Source: Desulfovibrionaceae bacterium
GTDB lineage: Bacteria; Desulfobacterota; Desulfovibrionia; Desulfovibrionales; Desulfovibrionaceae
NCBI GenBank assembly: GCA_031082225.1
Contig: JAVHLG010000002.1
Coordinates: 1-64,000, forward strand
Direction: 5' to 3'
Length of the DNA: 64,000 nt
Shown here: positions 7,729 through 16,601 of the stretch, one piece after another
How positions within the stretch are numbered: the stretch's first letter is position 1
Layout: each line of letters starts with the position of its first letter
The notes under the pieces: generated by a model
What the model was told of the DNA's origin: nothing
Databases searched by the model: none
What the model saw: only the letters and a program-made list of their open reading frames with translations
Made by a program: the position numbers and the translations under genes

Positions 7729-9633
7729 TCAGGCCCGGGGGGCGGCGGCGGGGCACAGGACGCGAATGCGCTCCACCAGGGCGCCGGGGGTCATGGGCTT
7801 CATGAGAAATCCGGCGATGCCCGCCGCCTCGGCCTGTGCCTCCAGGTCCGGGGCCACATGCCCGGTGCAGATGACCACCCTGGCGGCGGGGTCGTGGTCC
7901 AAAATCTTCCCGGCCATGTCCATGCCGCTTATCCCGGGCATGGAGAGGTCGGCGACGATCAGGTCGTAGCGCCCCCGGGCCCGGAAATATTCCTTGAGGC
8001 CTTCCTCGCCGCTGTCGGCGGTGAACACGGTAAATCCCGCCTCGCGCAGCACCCGGGACATGGCCGACAGGGCCCCGGCGTCATCGTCCACCAGAAGCAG
8101 CCGTCCGGTGGCCCTCTTTGCCGGACGCGGCTCGGCCACGATCTGCTCTCCTGCCGGGGCGCACAGGGGCAGGTAGACCGTAAACGTCGCGCCCTGGCCG
8201 GGAACGCTTTCCACCGAGACCCCGCCGCCGCAGCTTGTGGCGATGGCGTGGACCACGGCCAGCCCCATCCCGGTCCCGCCGGAGTTCATCTTGGTGGTGA
8301 AAAAGGGCTCGAAGATACGTTCGATCTTGTCCGGCTCGATGCCCCGGCCGTTGTCCGTAACCCGCAGGACCACATAGTCCCCGGGGGCCAGCCCGGGATG
8401 GGGGGCCTTTTTCCTGGAGGCCACGGTCAGGTTGTCCAGGTCCACGGCCAGCAGGCCGCCGCCGGGCATGGCCTGCACGGCGTTGCGGCACAGGTTCAGC
8501 AAAAGCTGCTGTACCTGGGCCGGATGGGCCATGACGCAATCCTTGGCGGCCCGGCAGGCGGCCCTCAGGGTGACGCTTGCGGGCAGGGAGGCCTGGAGCA
8601 GATCCAGGCTTTCCCTGGCCAGGGGGGTCAGCCGCAGGGGGGAATGGCTGACGTTTTGCTGGCGGCTGTATTCCAGCACCTGTTCCACGAGGTCGGCGGC
8701 CCGGTAGGCCGCGCGCAGGGCCTCGGCCAGGGGTTCGGCCAGGATCCGGTCGGCGGTCTTGTTTAAGGCATAGTCGATGTTGAAGATGATGGGGACCAGA
8801 TTGTTGTTCAGGTCGTGGGCGATGCCCCCGGCCAGCACCCCGATGGCCCGCATCTTGTGGGCCTGGTAGAGCTCGCGCTCCACCCGCTTGAGCTCGGTGA
8901 TGTCGATGCCCAGTTCCATGACCAGGGGTTCGCCCTGTTCGTCCTCGAAGGGATAGTCGTAGATGTGGAAGGTGCGGCCGTCGCCGTCGGTGAACTGCCA
9001 GTTCTCGGGCTCGCCGGTCTCGAAGACCCGGAAGGTGGGACAGTGGGGGCAGGGCGCATCGCGCCCGCTGAAGACCTCGTAGCAGTAACGGCCGTCGGTC
9101 TCGCCATAGAAATTGCGCGTTTTCCGGTTGGCGTAGGCCACGGTGTAGTCCCGGCGCTGCATGTAGACGAACACCGGCAGCTCGTCGATGACGTTCAAAA
9201 AGAGCCTGCGGCCGCGTTTTTTGAGATGCTCCTCGCGGCGACGCACCAGCCGCTCGGCTTTGAGCGCCTGCTTGAGGCGTTCGTCCACAGGCTCCTCACG
9301 CACCTCCGCCACAGCCTCGCCGCCGTCCCCCCCGGTCCCGGGAAACGGGGTGATCTGGCAGACAAACCGCCGGGGCTCGTCCCCGGAGGCGTCCTCCCAG
9401 GAGAAACGATGCGGCCCGCCCTGGGAGAATACGGCGGCCAGGCCGGTCCCAAGCCCCTCCCGCACCCCGGGGGCCAGGGGCAGTTCGTCCAGCAGGCGGC
9501 CGGCCGCCCCCTCCCGCCTGCCGCACACCATCTCCCGGAACGCGCGGTTGGCGAAGGTGATGCGGCCGTCGGCGGAAAACACCGCCAGGGCGGCGAGGCT
9601 TTGCGCGGCGAAGTGGTGAAAGTGTCCGGTCAT
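7729..9633 (-). CDS. PAS hybrid sensor histidine kinase with receiver domain
   Basis: A 634-residue soluble kinase. PAS-1 spans residues about 8-55; a charged coiled coil (112-142) follows; PAS-2 spans about 145-250 and carries cysteines C184, C195 and C198. The H-box has phosphoacceptor H273 in GGIAHDLNNNL. HATPase N and G boxes are LLNLCRNAVQAM, DNGRGIEPDKIERIFEPFF and GGTGMGLAVV. A C-terminal receiver starts near RLLLVDDDAGAL with acceptor D in ADLSMPG. No transmembrane segment is seen, so it senses an intracellular signal. The ATG follows GAGGGAGAGGCGG. Partner of the downstream NtrC-type regulator. Confidence 0.92.
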   Translation of the reverse strand: MTGHFHHFAAQSLAALAVFSADGRITFANRAFREMVCGRREGAAGRLLDELPLAPGVREGLGTGLAAVFSQGGPHRFSWEDASGDEPRRFVCQITPFPGTGGDGGEAVAEVREEPVDERLKQALKAERLVRRREEHLKKRGRRLFLNVIDELPVFVYMQRRDYTVAYANRKTRNFYGETDGRYCYEVFSGRDAPCPHCPTFRVFETGEPENWQFTDGDGRTFHIYDYPFEDEQGEPLVMELGIDITELKRVERELYQAHKMRAIGVLAGGIAHDLNNNLVPIIFNIDYALNKTADRILAEPLAEALRAAYRAADLVEQVLEYSRQQNVSHSPLRLTPLARESLDLLQASLPASVTLRAACRAAKDCVMAHPAQVQQLLLNLCRNAVQAMPGGGLLAVDLDNLTVASRKKAPHPGLAPGDYVVLRVTDNGRGIEPDKIERIFEPFFTTKMNSGGTGMGLAVVHAIATSCGGGVSVESVPGQGATFTVYLPLCAPAGEQIVAEPRPAKRATGRLLLVDDDAGALSAMSRVLREAGFTVFTADSGEEGLKEYFRARGRYDLIVADLSMPGISGMDMAGKILDHDPAARVVICTGHVAPDLEAQAEAAGIAGFLMKPMTPGALVERIRVLCPAAAPRA

Positions 9634-9813
9634 GTCCGCCTCTCCCTCTCCAGAAGGGCGAAATTTCCTTTTTTTGTCATTTCTTCTTTCAAAAGCAGCC
9701 TAATCCAATGTTCCCGCGAATGCAAATCCGGCTGCAAAACAGTATCATACTAGAAAAATTGGAATAATCAAAAACAAGAAAACGGCGGTTTTTTTCAAAT
9801 GAAAGAAATCAAT

Positions 9814-9827
9814 TCTCATAAATGAGA
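9814..9827. promoter_or_regulatory. Inverted repeat TCTCAT-AA-ATGAGA, possible activator site
   Basis: A perfect 6-bp dyad with a 2-bp spacer, about 100 bp upstream of the -24/-12-like site; a looser dyad (TTTCA-AA-TGAAA) lies just before it. Position and symmetry suit an NtrC-type enhancer, but no binding consensus is known for this regulator. The rest of the 9634-10029 interval is AT-rich. Confidence 0.35.
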
Positions 9828-9922
9828 CGACATGTCTTCGCCCGGCCTCCAAGGACGATTTCACACGCCGCAAATATATCTCAATATCCTTTTTTTATTG
9901 GATGAATTGTGAAACCTGCATG

Positions 9923-9938
9923 TTGGCACGGGGTTTGA
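9923..9938 (+). promoter_or_regulatory. Possible sigma-54 (-24/-12) promoter of the ligase operon
   Basis: TTGGCACGGGGTTTGA matches the -24 element TTGGCACG exactly with correct 10-bp spacing, but the -12 dinucleotide is GA instead of the nearly invariant GC. It lies 92 bp before the start codon of the first operon gene and is divergent from a sigma-54 activator gene. Confidence 0.42.
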
Positions 9939-10029
9939 TAGGGATATCCTGAAATTTACAATCATGGAAAATAAACGACGTCGGCGGACACGGCACAGCC
10001 GGGAAAGAAACCTAAAAGGAAGACCACCC

Positions 10030-11412
10030 ATGACCATGCAGCAGCATCCGTCCATGTCTATAGACACCATCAAAAAGACGATCCGGGACCACGATATCCA
10101 TTTCATCCGCTTCGAGCAGTCCGATCTGCACGGCGTGTCCAGAAGCAAGACCGTCCCCGTCGGATCGTTTATGGACTACATCGAAAACGGTCTCAACTTC
10201 TATGGCGGCCTCCTTGGCCTGGACATCCAGTCCATGGTCCCCAAGGGAACCGGATATGCCGAAGAGGTGGCCTTTGCCGACCACTGCACCGTGCCAGACC
10301 TGTCCACCTTCACGGTCCTGCCATGGGTTCCCAACACCGCCAACATCACCGTGGACCCCTATTGGTACGACGGCACACCGGCCATGGCCTCCCCCCGGCT
10401 GCTTCTCAAAAAGCTCATCAACACCTTCGACAGCCTCGGTTACATCTGCCGCCTGGGCTACGAATTCGAATTCTACGTCCTGAACAAGGACACCAAAAAG
10501 CCCGTCTACGGCGGACAGCCCATTTTCGTGACGCTCAAAAACAACTTCGACATCGACTTCATCTACGACCTCATGCGCAAAATGGACCAGGCCGGGGTGC
10601 GCATCATCACCCAGAACTCTGAGCACGGCCCCGGGCAGCAGGAGATCAACCTCTATTACAAGGATGGCCTGGCCGCTGCGGACACGGCCTTTTTGTACAA
10701 GATGGGGACCAAGGAGATCGCCCTGCAGCACGGCTACATCGCCACCTGGCTGACCAAGCCCTTCATCGACTCCAGCGGTTCCGGCTCCCATTTCCACGTC
10801 AGCCTCATCGACAAGAAAACCGGCAAAAACGCCTTCGACGATCCAAACGGCGAATACGGCCTCACGGATCTGGCCAGGAAGTTCCTGGCCGGGATGCTCA
10901 AGCACGCCCGGGCCAACACCGTGTTCACCGCACCCACCATCAATTGCTACAAACGCTACCGGGTCAACTCCTTTGCCCCCCACAGCGCCACCTGGGGCAT
11001 GGAAAACCGCACCGTGGGCATCCGGGTCAAGGGCTGCCGCGGCCAGAGCACCCATTTCGAAAACCGCCTGGCCTGCGCCGGGACCAACCCCTATCTCCTG
11101 GCCCTGACCACCCTGGCCGCCGGGCTGGAGGGCATCCAGTCCTCCCCGGAACTCCCGGCCCCCATCACCGACATCGCCTATGAGCGCGACGACGTGCCCC
11201 GGCTCCCGGGAAGCCTCGAGGAGGCCATCACGGCCTTCGAGGCCGACACGGACCTGCACGCCGTGCTGGATCCCGAATTCATCAAGCTGGTCCTGGCGCT
11301 CAAGAAATTCGAGGTGGAGACGGCCAAGGCCCGTTTCCCGGACTACGGCACGCCGGAATTCAACAACCGGATCGATCCCTGGGAATGGGACTACTACATG
11401 GAGCTGATCTAG
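10030..11412 (+). CDS. Glutamine-synthetase-family gamma-glutamyl ligase (PuuA/GlnT-like)
   Basis: A 460-residue glutamine synthetase fold enzyme, expected to join glutamate to ammonia or an amine at ATP cost. Catalytic-fold motifs seen: EFEFYV and NSEHGPGQQEI (metal glutamates), SGSGSHFHVSL (ATP/metal histidine), NCYKRYR, MENRTVGIR and STHFENRLACAGTNPYL. It lacks the 'RxP' after ENRT and is in a catabolic-looking operon with a transporter, which points to a gamma-glutamylamine ligase rather than GlnA. ATG follows AAAGGAAG; the frame is open further upstream but unsupported. First gene of the operon. Main alternative: a housekeeping or methylamide-type glutamine synthetase. Confidence 0.82.
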   Translation: MTMQQHPSMSIDTIKKTIRDHDIHFIRFEQSDLHGVSRSKTVPVGSFMDYIENGLNFYGGLLGLDIQSMVPKGTGYAEEVAFADHCTVPDLSTFTVLPWVPNTANITVDPYWYDGTPAMASPRLLLKKLINTFDSLGYICRLGYEFEFYVLNKDTKKPVYGGQPIFVTLKNNFDIDFIYDLMRKMDQAGVRIITQNSEHGPGQQEINLYYKDGLAAADTAFLYKMGTKEIALQHGYIATWLTKPFIDSSGSGSHFHVSLIDKKTGKNAFDDPNGEYGLTDLARKFLAGMLKHARANTVFTAPTINCYKRYRVNSFAPHSATWGMENRTVGIRVKGCRGQSTHFENRLACAGTNPYLLALTTLAAGLEGIQSSPELPAPITDIAYERDDVPRLPGSLEEAITAFEADTDLHAVLDPEFIKLVLALKKFEVETAKARFPDYGTPEFNNRIDPWEWDYYMELI

Positions 11413-11426
11413 CGTCGCGCCCCCTG

Positions 11427-11546
11427 GAGGGCTTGGCCGAGGCGCCCCTGGAGGCCTGGGCCGACGCTTCCATGGAGGCCAGGCCCGACGCTTCCAAGAC
11501 GGCCTGGGGCGACGCTTCCACGGAGACCTGGGGCGACGCGCCGCAC
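11427..11546 (+). repeat. Five tandem 24-bp repeats between ligase and C45 hydrolase genes
   Basis: Units start at 11427, 11451, 11475, 11499 and 11523. Each is exactly 24 bp, diverged but sharing a core near CCTGG-N-CGACGCTTCC. Read in the frame of the downstream hydrolase they would encode 8-residue units such as EAWADASM and ETWGDAPH, with no stop between them and the hydrolase. The preferred hydrolase start (AAGGAACCGCC-ATG at 11691) leaves them untranslated. Confidence 0.75.
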
Positions 11547-11690
11547 GGGAAACCGGGCCTCGATATGACCGGGTTGCAGAACATCATCCAGTGTGCAGGC
11601 GTTGTCCGGCCATCGGACGCCCCCCCGCCACACCGCGCGGACGCCAGCCCCAGACGGGCCTGCACGGCAAAAAAATCGCAAGGAACCGCC

Positions 11691-12791
11691 ATGTCCAGAA
11701 CCATCCCCCTGATCGAACTCGCCGGGACGCCTTTCGAGATGGGCCTGGCCCACGGCCGGGCCATGAAGGAGGCCATCACGGACTTCGTGGCCAGCATCGC
11801 GGCCGTGCATCAGGCCAACAACGCCTACCTCAAGGCCGGACACGAGACGCTGACGGCCTTTTGCCTGCGCAACATCGGATTTCTGGAGAAATTCTCCCCG
11901 GGGCTGGTGGACGAAATGCGCGGCGTCGCCCAGGGGGCCGGGACGACCTTCGAGGAGATCCTGCACCTCAACTGCTTCCTGGAATTGGAGGACGTGCGGG
12001 CCCCGGGGCTCGGGGGCAGGCTGCTGCCCGATTCCCTGTGGGGCTGCACGACCGTCAACGTCATGGCCGGGGCCTCGGCGGACGGTCGGCCCATCCTCGC
12101 CCAGACCTACGACATGGAGAAGTACTACGAAAAGTACCTGTGCCTGTTGCGCCTTCGCCCCGAAAACGGCCCCCAGGCCCTGGTCGTGTCCTTTGCCGGA
12201 ATCCTGGGCCTGTGCGGCGTAAATAGCGCCGGGGTGGGGCTGGTCATCAACAAGGTGGCGGCCACGGACGCCCGGCCCGGGGTCATCTATCCGTTTATCG
12301 TGCGCAAGGCCCTGGCCGCCGAGCGCATCGGCGACGCCCTGGGCGCGGCGATCTTCTCCCCCCGGGCCACGGGCATCAACTATCAGCTTGCCGGGTCCGG
12401 GGCGGCCTTTTGCGCCGAGACCTCGGCCACGACCTACGCCCTTTTGGACATCCCCGGGGCCATCGCCCACACCAATCACTACCTTTCCGAACGCATGCGG
12501 GCCTTCGAGACCCCGAACTGGCTCAGCCACGGCGGCTCCATGGTGCGCCGCCAGGTGGCCCAGGGGTTCCTGGACGAACGCCAGGGCCGCCTGACCCCGG
12601 AGGCCCTCAAGGAGCTGTCCGCGAACCACGTCAACCACCCGCGCTGCATCTGCGCCCACGGCTTCCCCGGCGAGGACGAGCGCACGGCCTTCCATACCGT
12701 ATTCGGCGTGGTCATGGACCCGGACGCGGGCATACTCGAGGTCTGCCCCGGCAATCCCTGCGAGAACGCCTACCACCGCCACAGCCTGTAA
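11691..12791 (+). CDS. C45-family Ntn-hydrolase (acyl-CoA:6-APA acyltransferase-like amidase)
   Basis: A 366-residue protein of the penicillin acyltransferase/C45 family, in which a Gly-Cys bond is cut autocatalytically and the freed Cys becomes the N-terminal nucleophile of an amidase. The cleavage motif is DSLWG-C119-TTV. Other family marks are GTPFEMGLAHGRAMKE near the N-terminus, NSAGVGLVINK and the C-terminal HTVFGVVMDPDAGILEVCPGNP. ATG follows AAGGAACCGCC. In this operon it may split an amide bond in the imported substrate or a gamma-glutamyl intermediate. No signal peptide, so cytoplasmic. Confidence 0.8.
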   Translation: MSRTIPLIELAGTPFEMGLAHGRAMKEAITDFVASIAAVHQANNAYLKAGHETLTAFCLRNIGFLEKFSPGLVDEMRGVAQGAGTTFEEILHLNCFLELEDVRAPGLGGRLLPDSLWGCTTVNVMAGASADGRPILAQTYDMEKYYEKYLCLLRLRPENGPQALVVSFAGILGLCGVNSAGVGLVINKVAATDARPGVIYPFIVRKALAAERIGDALGAAIFSPRATGINYQLAGSGAAFCAETSATTYALLDIPGAIAHTNHYLSERMRAFETPNWLSHGGSMVRRQVAQGFLDERQGRLTPEALKELSANHVNHPRCICAHGFPGEDERTAFHTVFGVVMDPDAGILEVCPGNPCENAYHRHSL

Positions 12792-12903
12792 CCGCCAGGG
12801 ACACGGCGCAGGAGACGTCTTTTTCAACGAGGCCAACGGCGCGACCGCCCCGCAGGGCGCGCCCCAAAAGGATTCGAATTCAAACCGCTTCGCGAGGTGC
12901 AGC

Positions 12904-14478
12904 ATGGACGAGACGAAACGCAAGATCGGCAAGGCATGCAGGAAGTTCGACGAAGGCAAAATGACCCGGCGCAGCTTTCTGACCAAGCTGGCGGCCCTGG
13001 GGGTCACGGCGGCGGTGGCCAATGCCGTGAGCCTGTCGCCCTTTGGCGCGGCCACGGCCTGGGCCTCCATCTCCGGCCCTGAGGAGCGGGCCTGGGCCCT
13101 GGCCAAGGAGGCCGCCGCCAAGGCGTCCAAGAAGACCCTGACGCTGCTCATCCCCACCGGGTCCATCGGCAACATGACCCCGTATGTGGACAAGTGGAAA
13201 AACGAGCTGGGCATCCAGTTGGAGTTCATCGAGGAACCCGACGAGGTGGTGCACACCAAGGGCATGCAGGAGGCTGTGGCCAAGACCGGCCGTTACGACG
13301 TGATGATGCCCACGGCCATGTCCTATCCCGACTGGATCGACTCCGGGGTCATCTACGACCTTACCGACTGGACCGACAAATACCAGCCGGACCTGTTCAA
13401 CAAGCAGTGGGGCGTGGTCTTCCCGGCCAGCCACCATGCCCAGCTCTACAACGGCCGCGTGGCCGGACTTTTAAACGACGGCGACCAGATCACGCTCCTT
13501 TGCCGCTCGGATTATCTGCAAGACCCCGAGAAGATGAAGGCCTTTGAGGACAAGTACGGCTACAAGCTGGACGTTCCCCACACATGGAAGGAATACTACA
13601 ACCTGGCCCAGTTCATGCATGATCCGGCCAAGGGCTTCTACGGCTCCCTGGAATACCGCTCCCCCTACTACGTCAAGTGGATGTTCATGCAGCGCCTGGT
13701 GTCCAAGGGCAAGCTGTACTTCGACGCGGACATGAACCCCACCTTCAACTCCGAGGAAGGCGTGGCCGCTCTGGAAGACATGCTGGCCATGAACGCCTAC
13801 CTGCACCCCGACGCCTTCAGCTTCACCTGGTCCTCCAACTACAACGCCTTCGGACGCGGCGAAGGGTTCATGAACATCGTGTGGCCGTCGGGATTCAAGT
13901 ATTCCATGGCCCCCTCCACCGGCCCGGCCACCACGGGCAAGATCGCGGCCACGGTCATGCCCGCCGACACCTTAAAAGACGGCACCAAGCTCTACGCGGG
14001 CCTTTTCTGCTGGGGCTACGGCTATGCCGTGTCCAGGTATTCCGCCAACCCCGAACTGGCCTACGCCTATTCCCAGTGGATGACCTCCCCGACCATCTCG
14101 GCCGACGCCATCCCCTACCTGGGCGGCTATTCCGATCCCTACCGGGTCAACCACATGCTCGAACCCACCGAGCGGTTGGTTGCCACCTACACCAAGCCGT
14201 ACTTAAAGACCCTCTACGACAACATGGTCAACACCGTGCCGGACTTCTGCCTGCCCGGCGGCTTCGAATACCAGGACGCCCTGGACAAGCAGGTCCACGC
14301 CTGCATGACCGGCGAGAAAAAGCCGAAAGAGGCCCTGGAGGCTGCGGCCCACTCCTTTGAGCGGATCACCAAGCGCATCGGCAAGGACAAGGTGCGCAAG
14401 TCCTGGCTGACCCTGGCCAAAAACCTGGCCGAGCCCATCAAGAAGGCCAGCGGCGCGGACACGTGGCCGGATGCGTAG
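12904..14478 (+). CDS. ABC transporter substrate-binding protein (family 1), Tat-exported
   Basis: A 524-residue periplasmic binding protein. The N-terminus carries a twin-arginine signal (MTRRSFLTKLAALGVTAA, arginines 22-23) with cleavage near AWA-SISG. The body reads as a family-1 polyamine/sugar-type binding protein (LTLLIPTGSIGNMTPYVDKW, GRYDVMMPTAMSYPDWIDSGVIYDL, NIVWPSG). It delivers substrate to the two permeases encoded downstream; Tat export suggests folding before export. GAGGTGC precedes the ATG. A hairpin separates it from the permease gene, which would permit higher expression. Substrate not identifiable. Confidence 0.88.
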   Translation: MDETKRKIGKACRKFDEGKMTRRSFLTKLAALGVTAAVANAVSLSPFGAATAWASISGPEERAWALAKEAAAKASKKTLTLLIPTGSIGNMTPYVDKWKNELGIQLEFIEEPDEVVHTKGMQEAVAKTGRYDVMMPTAMSYPDWIDSGVIYDLTDWTDKYQPDLFNKQWGVVFPASHHAQLYNGRVAGLLNDGDQITLLCRSDYLQDPEKMKAFEDKYGYKLDVPHTWKEYYNLAQFMHDPAKGFYGSLEYRSPYYVKWMFMQRLVSKGKLYFDADMNPTFNSEEGVAALEDMLAMNAYLHPDAFSFTWSSNYNAFGRGEGFMNIVWPSGFKYSMAPSTGPATTGKIAATVMPADTLKDGTKLYAGLFCWGYGYAVSRYSANPELAYAYSQWMTSPTISADAIPYLGGYSDPYRVNHMLEPTERLVATYTKPYLKTLYDNMVNTVPDFCLPGGFEYQDALDKQVHACMTGEKKPKEALEAAAHSFERITKRIGKDKVRKSWLTLAKNLAEPIKKASGADTWPDA

Positions 14479-14552
14479 TGTTCGACGTTTAAATAAATAC
14501 GACCGTATTTTTTAAGAAAACGTAATGATTTCAATGTATTGCATGAATAACG

Positions 14553-14600
14553 CCTTGCCCGGTTTTCGTGGACGCGACACGAAGCATGTCGCGGGCAGGG
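14553..14600 (+). other. Intercistronic stem-loop after the binding-protein gene
   Basis: CCTTGCCCG (14553-14561) pairs with CGGGCAGGG (14592-14600), one G-U pair. A nested GCGACA/TGTCGC hairpin is an alternative. Such structures commonly stabilise the binding-protein mRNA or attenuate read-through. The remainder of 14479-14751 holds no gene. Confidence 0.5.
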
Positions 14601-14751
14601 AAGAATGCCCCCGGCGGCCAACGGGCCAAAGCCCTCTGGACCCCCGTAACGGGAAGATGGAAACGAGAAGCGGGGCGCTCCCCGCAAAGATGTGGACATC
14701 AGCCGTTCCCCTGGTTCGCAGGGACCGGGGGAACGCACAAAGGCGCATGAC

Positions 14752-15741
14752 GTGAATGTATCCGCAATGGCATCACCGCCCGGCCCCACCCACCCGGCCG
14801 ACGCCCCGGGCCTTTCCCCTGCCGCGCCGCACGGCGGGGGAAAGCCTCCCCGGGCAAAGGGCGGCAACATCGGCCTGGCCCTGACCCTGCCGGGACAGAT
14901 CGTCTCCATCCTGGTCCTGGTCATCCCGCTTCTGGTGGCCCTGTACATGAGCTTCACCGACTGGTCGCCCACCCGGGGCTCCCTGTTCGACGCCGAGTTC
15001 GTGGGATTTGAGAACTACAGCGAACTGCTCATCTGGGACACCCGGTTTCTCTATGCGGTCCTGCGCACCCTGTGCATCTCCGCCGTCTGCCTGGCCCTGG
15101 AATTCGCCTTCGGGCTCTCCCTGGCGGTGCTGTTCATGCGCCGGTTCCGGGGAAAATCCCTGCTTTTTTCCGCCTTTTTGACGCCCATGATGATCCTGCC
15201 CGTGGTGGTCGGCTACATCTTCTGGATGCTCTTCCAGTCCAGCGGTCCGGTGAACCAGATCCTCGAATTCGTCCTTGGCCCCGACGTGGCCCTGGAGTGG
15301 TTCCGCAGCGCCCCCCTGGCCGTCACGGCGGTGATCATCACCGAGGTCTGGCACTGGACGCCGCTGTTTTTCCTGATCCTTCTGTCAGGCCTTAATTCCG
15401 TGCCGGAAAACCCGGTGCGCGCGGCGGTCATCCTGGGGGCCAACCCCCGCCAGGTCTTCTGGCGGGTGGTCATGCCCACGCTCAAGCCGGTGATCATCGT
15501 GGCCTTCGTCATCCGGACCATGGAGATCATCAAGCTTTTCGACGAGGTGTTCATGTTGACCCGGGGCGGGCCCGGATCGGCCACGGAGACCATCAGCCTC
15601 TACATCTACAAGCTGGCCTTCAACGATTTCCAACTGGCCTACGGCGCGGCCGCCGCCTTCCTGGTGCTCCTCGGGGCGCTGGGGCTCATCCACCTGCTGC
15701 TTCTGCCGGTGCGCAACCAGCTTTTGGAGGTGAAGCGCTGA
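14752..15741 (+). CDS. ABC transporter permease (MalF type)
   Basis: An inner-membrane permease of about 329 residues with six predicted membrane segments. The EAA loop that docks to the ATPase is VRAAVILGANPRQVFWRVVMPTLKP. A proline-rich cytoplasmic leader precedes the first membrane helix. Start is uncertain: GTG 14752 has AAAGGCG upstream, ATG 14767 is five codons later, and an in-frame GTG at 14692 is possible. Its stop overlaps the next gene (TGATG), so the pair is translationally coupled. Confidence 0.85.
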   Translation: MNVSAMASPPGPTHPADAPGLSPAAPHGGGKPPRAKGGNIGLALTLPGQIVSILVLVIPLLVALYMSFTDWSPTRGSLFDAEFVGFENYSELLIWDTRFLYAVLRTLCISAVCLALEFAFGLSLAVLFMRRFRGKSLLFSAFLTPMMILPVVVGYIFWMLFQSSGPVNQILEFVLGPDVALEWFRSAPLAVTAVIITEVWHWTPLFFLILLSGLNSVPENPVRAAVILGANPRQVFWRVVMPTLKPVIIVAFVIRTMEIIKLFDEVFMLTRGGPGSATETISLYIYKLAFNDFQLAYGAAAAFLVLLGALGLIHLLLLPVRNQLLEVKR

Positions 15742-16601
15742 TGCTCTCCAAAAAACTCACCCTGTTCCAGGCGGCGCTTCTGGCCGCGGCCCTGGCCGTG
15801 GTGCTCTTCCCGGTGTTCTGGATCCTCATGACGGCCATCAAGCCCCCCACGGACTGGAACGCCTCGCCCGCCATCTGGATGCCGTCGCAGCCCACCCTCG
15901 TCAACTTCAAGACCCTCTTTGACCCCGACGCCCTCAAGGAATACGGCGTGGGCGGGGTCAGCCAGTCGGCCACCAAGGCCGTTATCGGATCGCTTCTGGC
16001 CTCGATCACGGCCACGACCCTGTCGGTGCTCATCGGCCTGTTCGCGGCCATCGGCATCTCCCGCTACGGCGCCGAGAACAAATCCACGCCGCTGGTCATC
16101 CTGTCCGGGCGGATGTTTCCCCCGGCGGCCATCGCCGTGCCCTTCGTGATCATCTTCTCCAACATCGGCCTGACCGACAGCTACGTGGGGCTCATCGCCA
16201 TCTATGTGGCGGCCACCCTGCCTTTCTCCACCTGGATGCTCAAAAGCTTCGTGGACGACCTGCCCCGGGAGATCGAGGAGGCGGCCATGATCGACGGAAA
16301 ATCGCGGATAAAGGCCCACCTCACGGTGACCATTCCGCTCATCCGGGGCGGGCTTTTCGCCACCACCATGTTCATCTTCATCCTCAACTGGTCGGAATTC
16401 ATGTTCGCCCTGGTGCTCTCCTACAGCAACGTCAGCACCATCCCCGTGCAACTGGCCAAATACGTCACGGCCACGGCCGGAACCCTCTACGGCGTCCAGG
16501 CCGCCCTGGCCGTCCTGGCCATGGTTCCCCTGGTCATCGTCGGCTATCTCATCCAGGGCCATCTGGCCCGGGGCATGACTTTCGGAGCCATCAAGCAATG
16601 A
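15741..16601 (+). CDS. ABC transporter permease (MalG type)
   Basis: A 286-residue permease with about six membrane helices; EAA loop IEEAAMIDGKSRIKAHLTVTIPLIRGG. It starts inside the stop of the preceding permease and overlaps the ATPase gene by 4 bp (ATGA). Forms the heterodimeric channel with its neighbour. Confidence 0.88.
   Translation: MLSKKLTLFQAALLAAALAVVLFPVFWILMTAIKPPTDWNASPAIWMPSQPTLVNFKTLFDPDALKEYGVGGVSQSATKAVIGSLLASITATTLSVLIGLFAAIGISRYGAENKSTPLVILSGRMFPPAAIAVPFVIIFSNIGLTDSYVGLIAIYVAATLPFSTWMLKSFVDDLPREIEEAAMIDGKSRIKAHLTVTIPLIRGGLFATTMFIFILNWSEFMFALVLSYSNVSTIPVQLAKYVTATAGTLYGVQAALAVLAMVPLVIVGYLIQGHLARGMTFGAIKQ

Noticed and set aside
14692-14751. Longer N-terminus of the first permease from GTG 14692
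   Set aside because: No ribosome site and the added residues are not typical; GTG 14752 or ATG 14767 is preferred.
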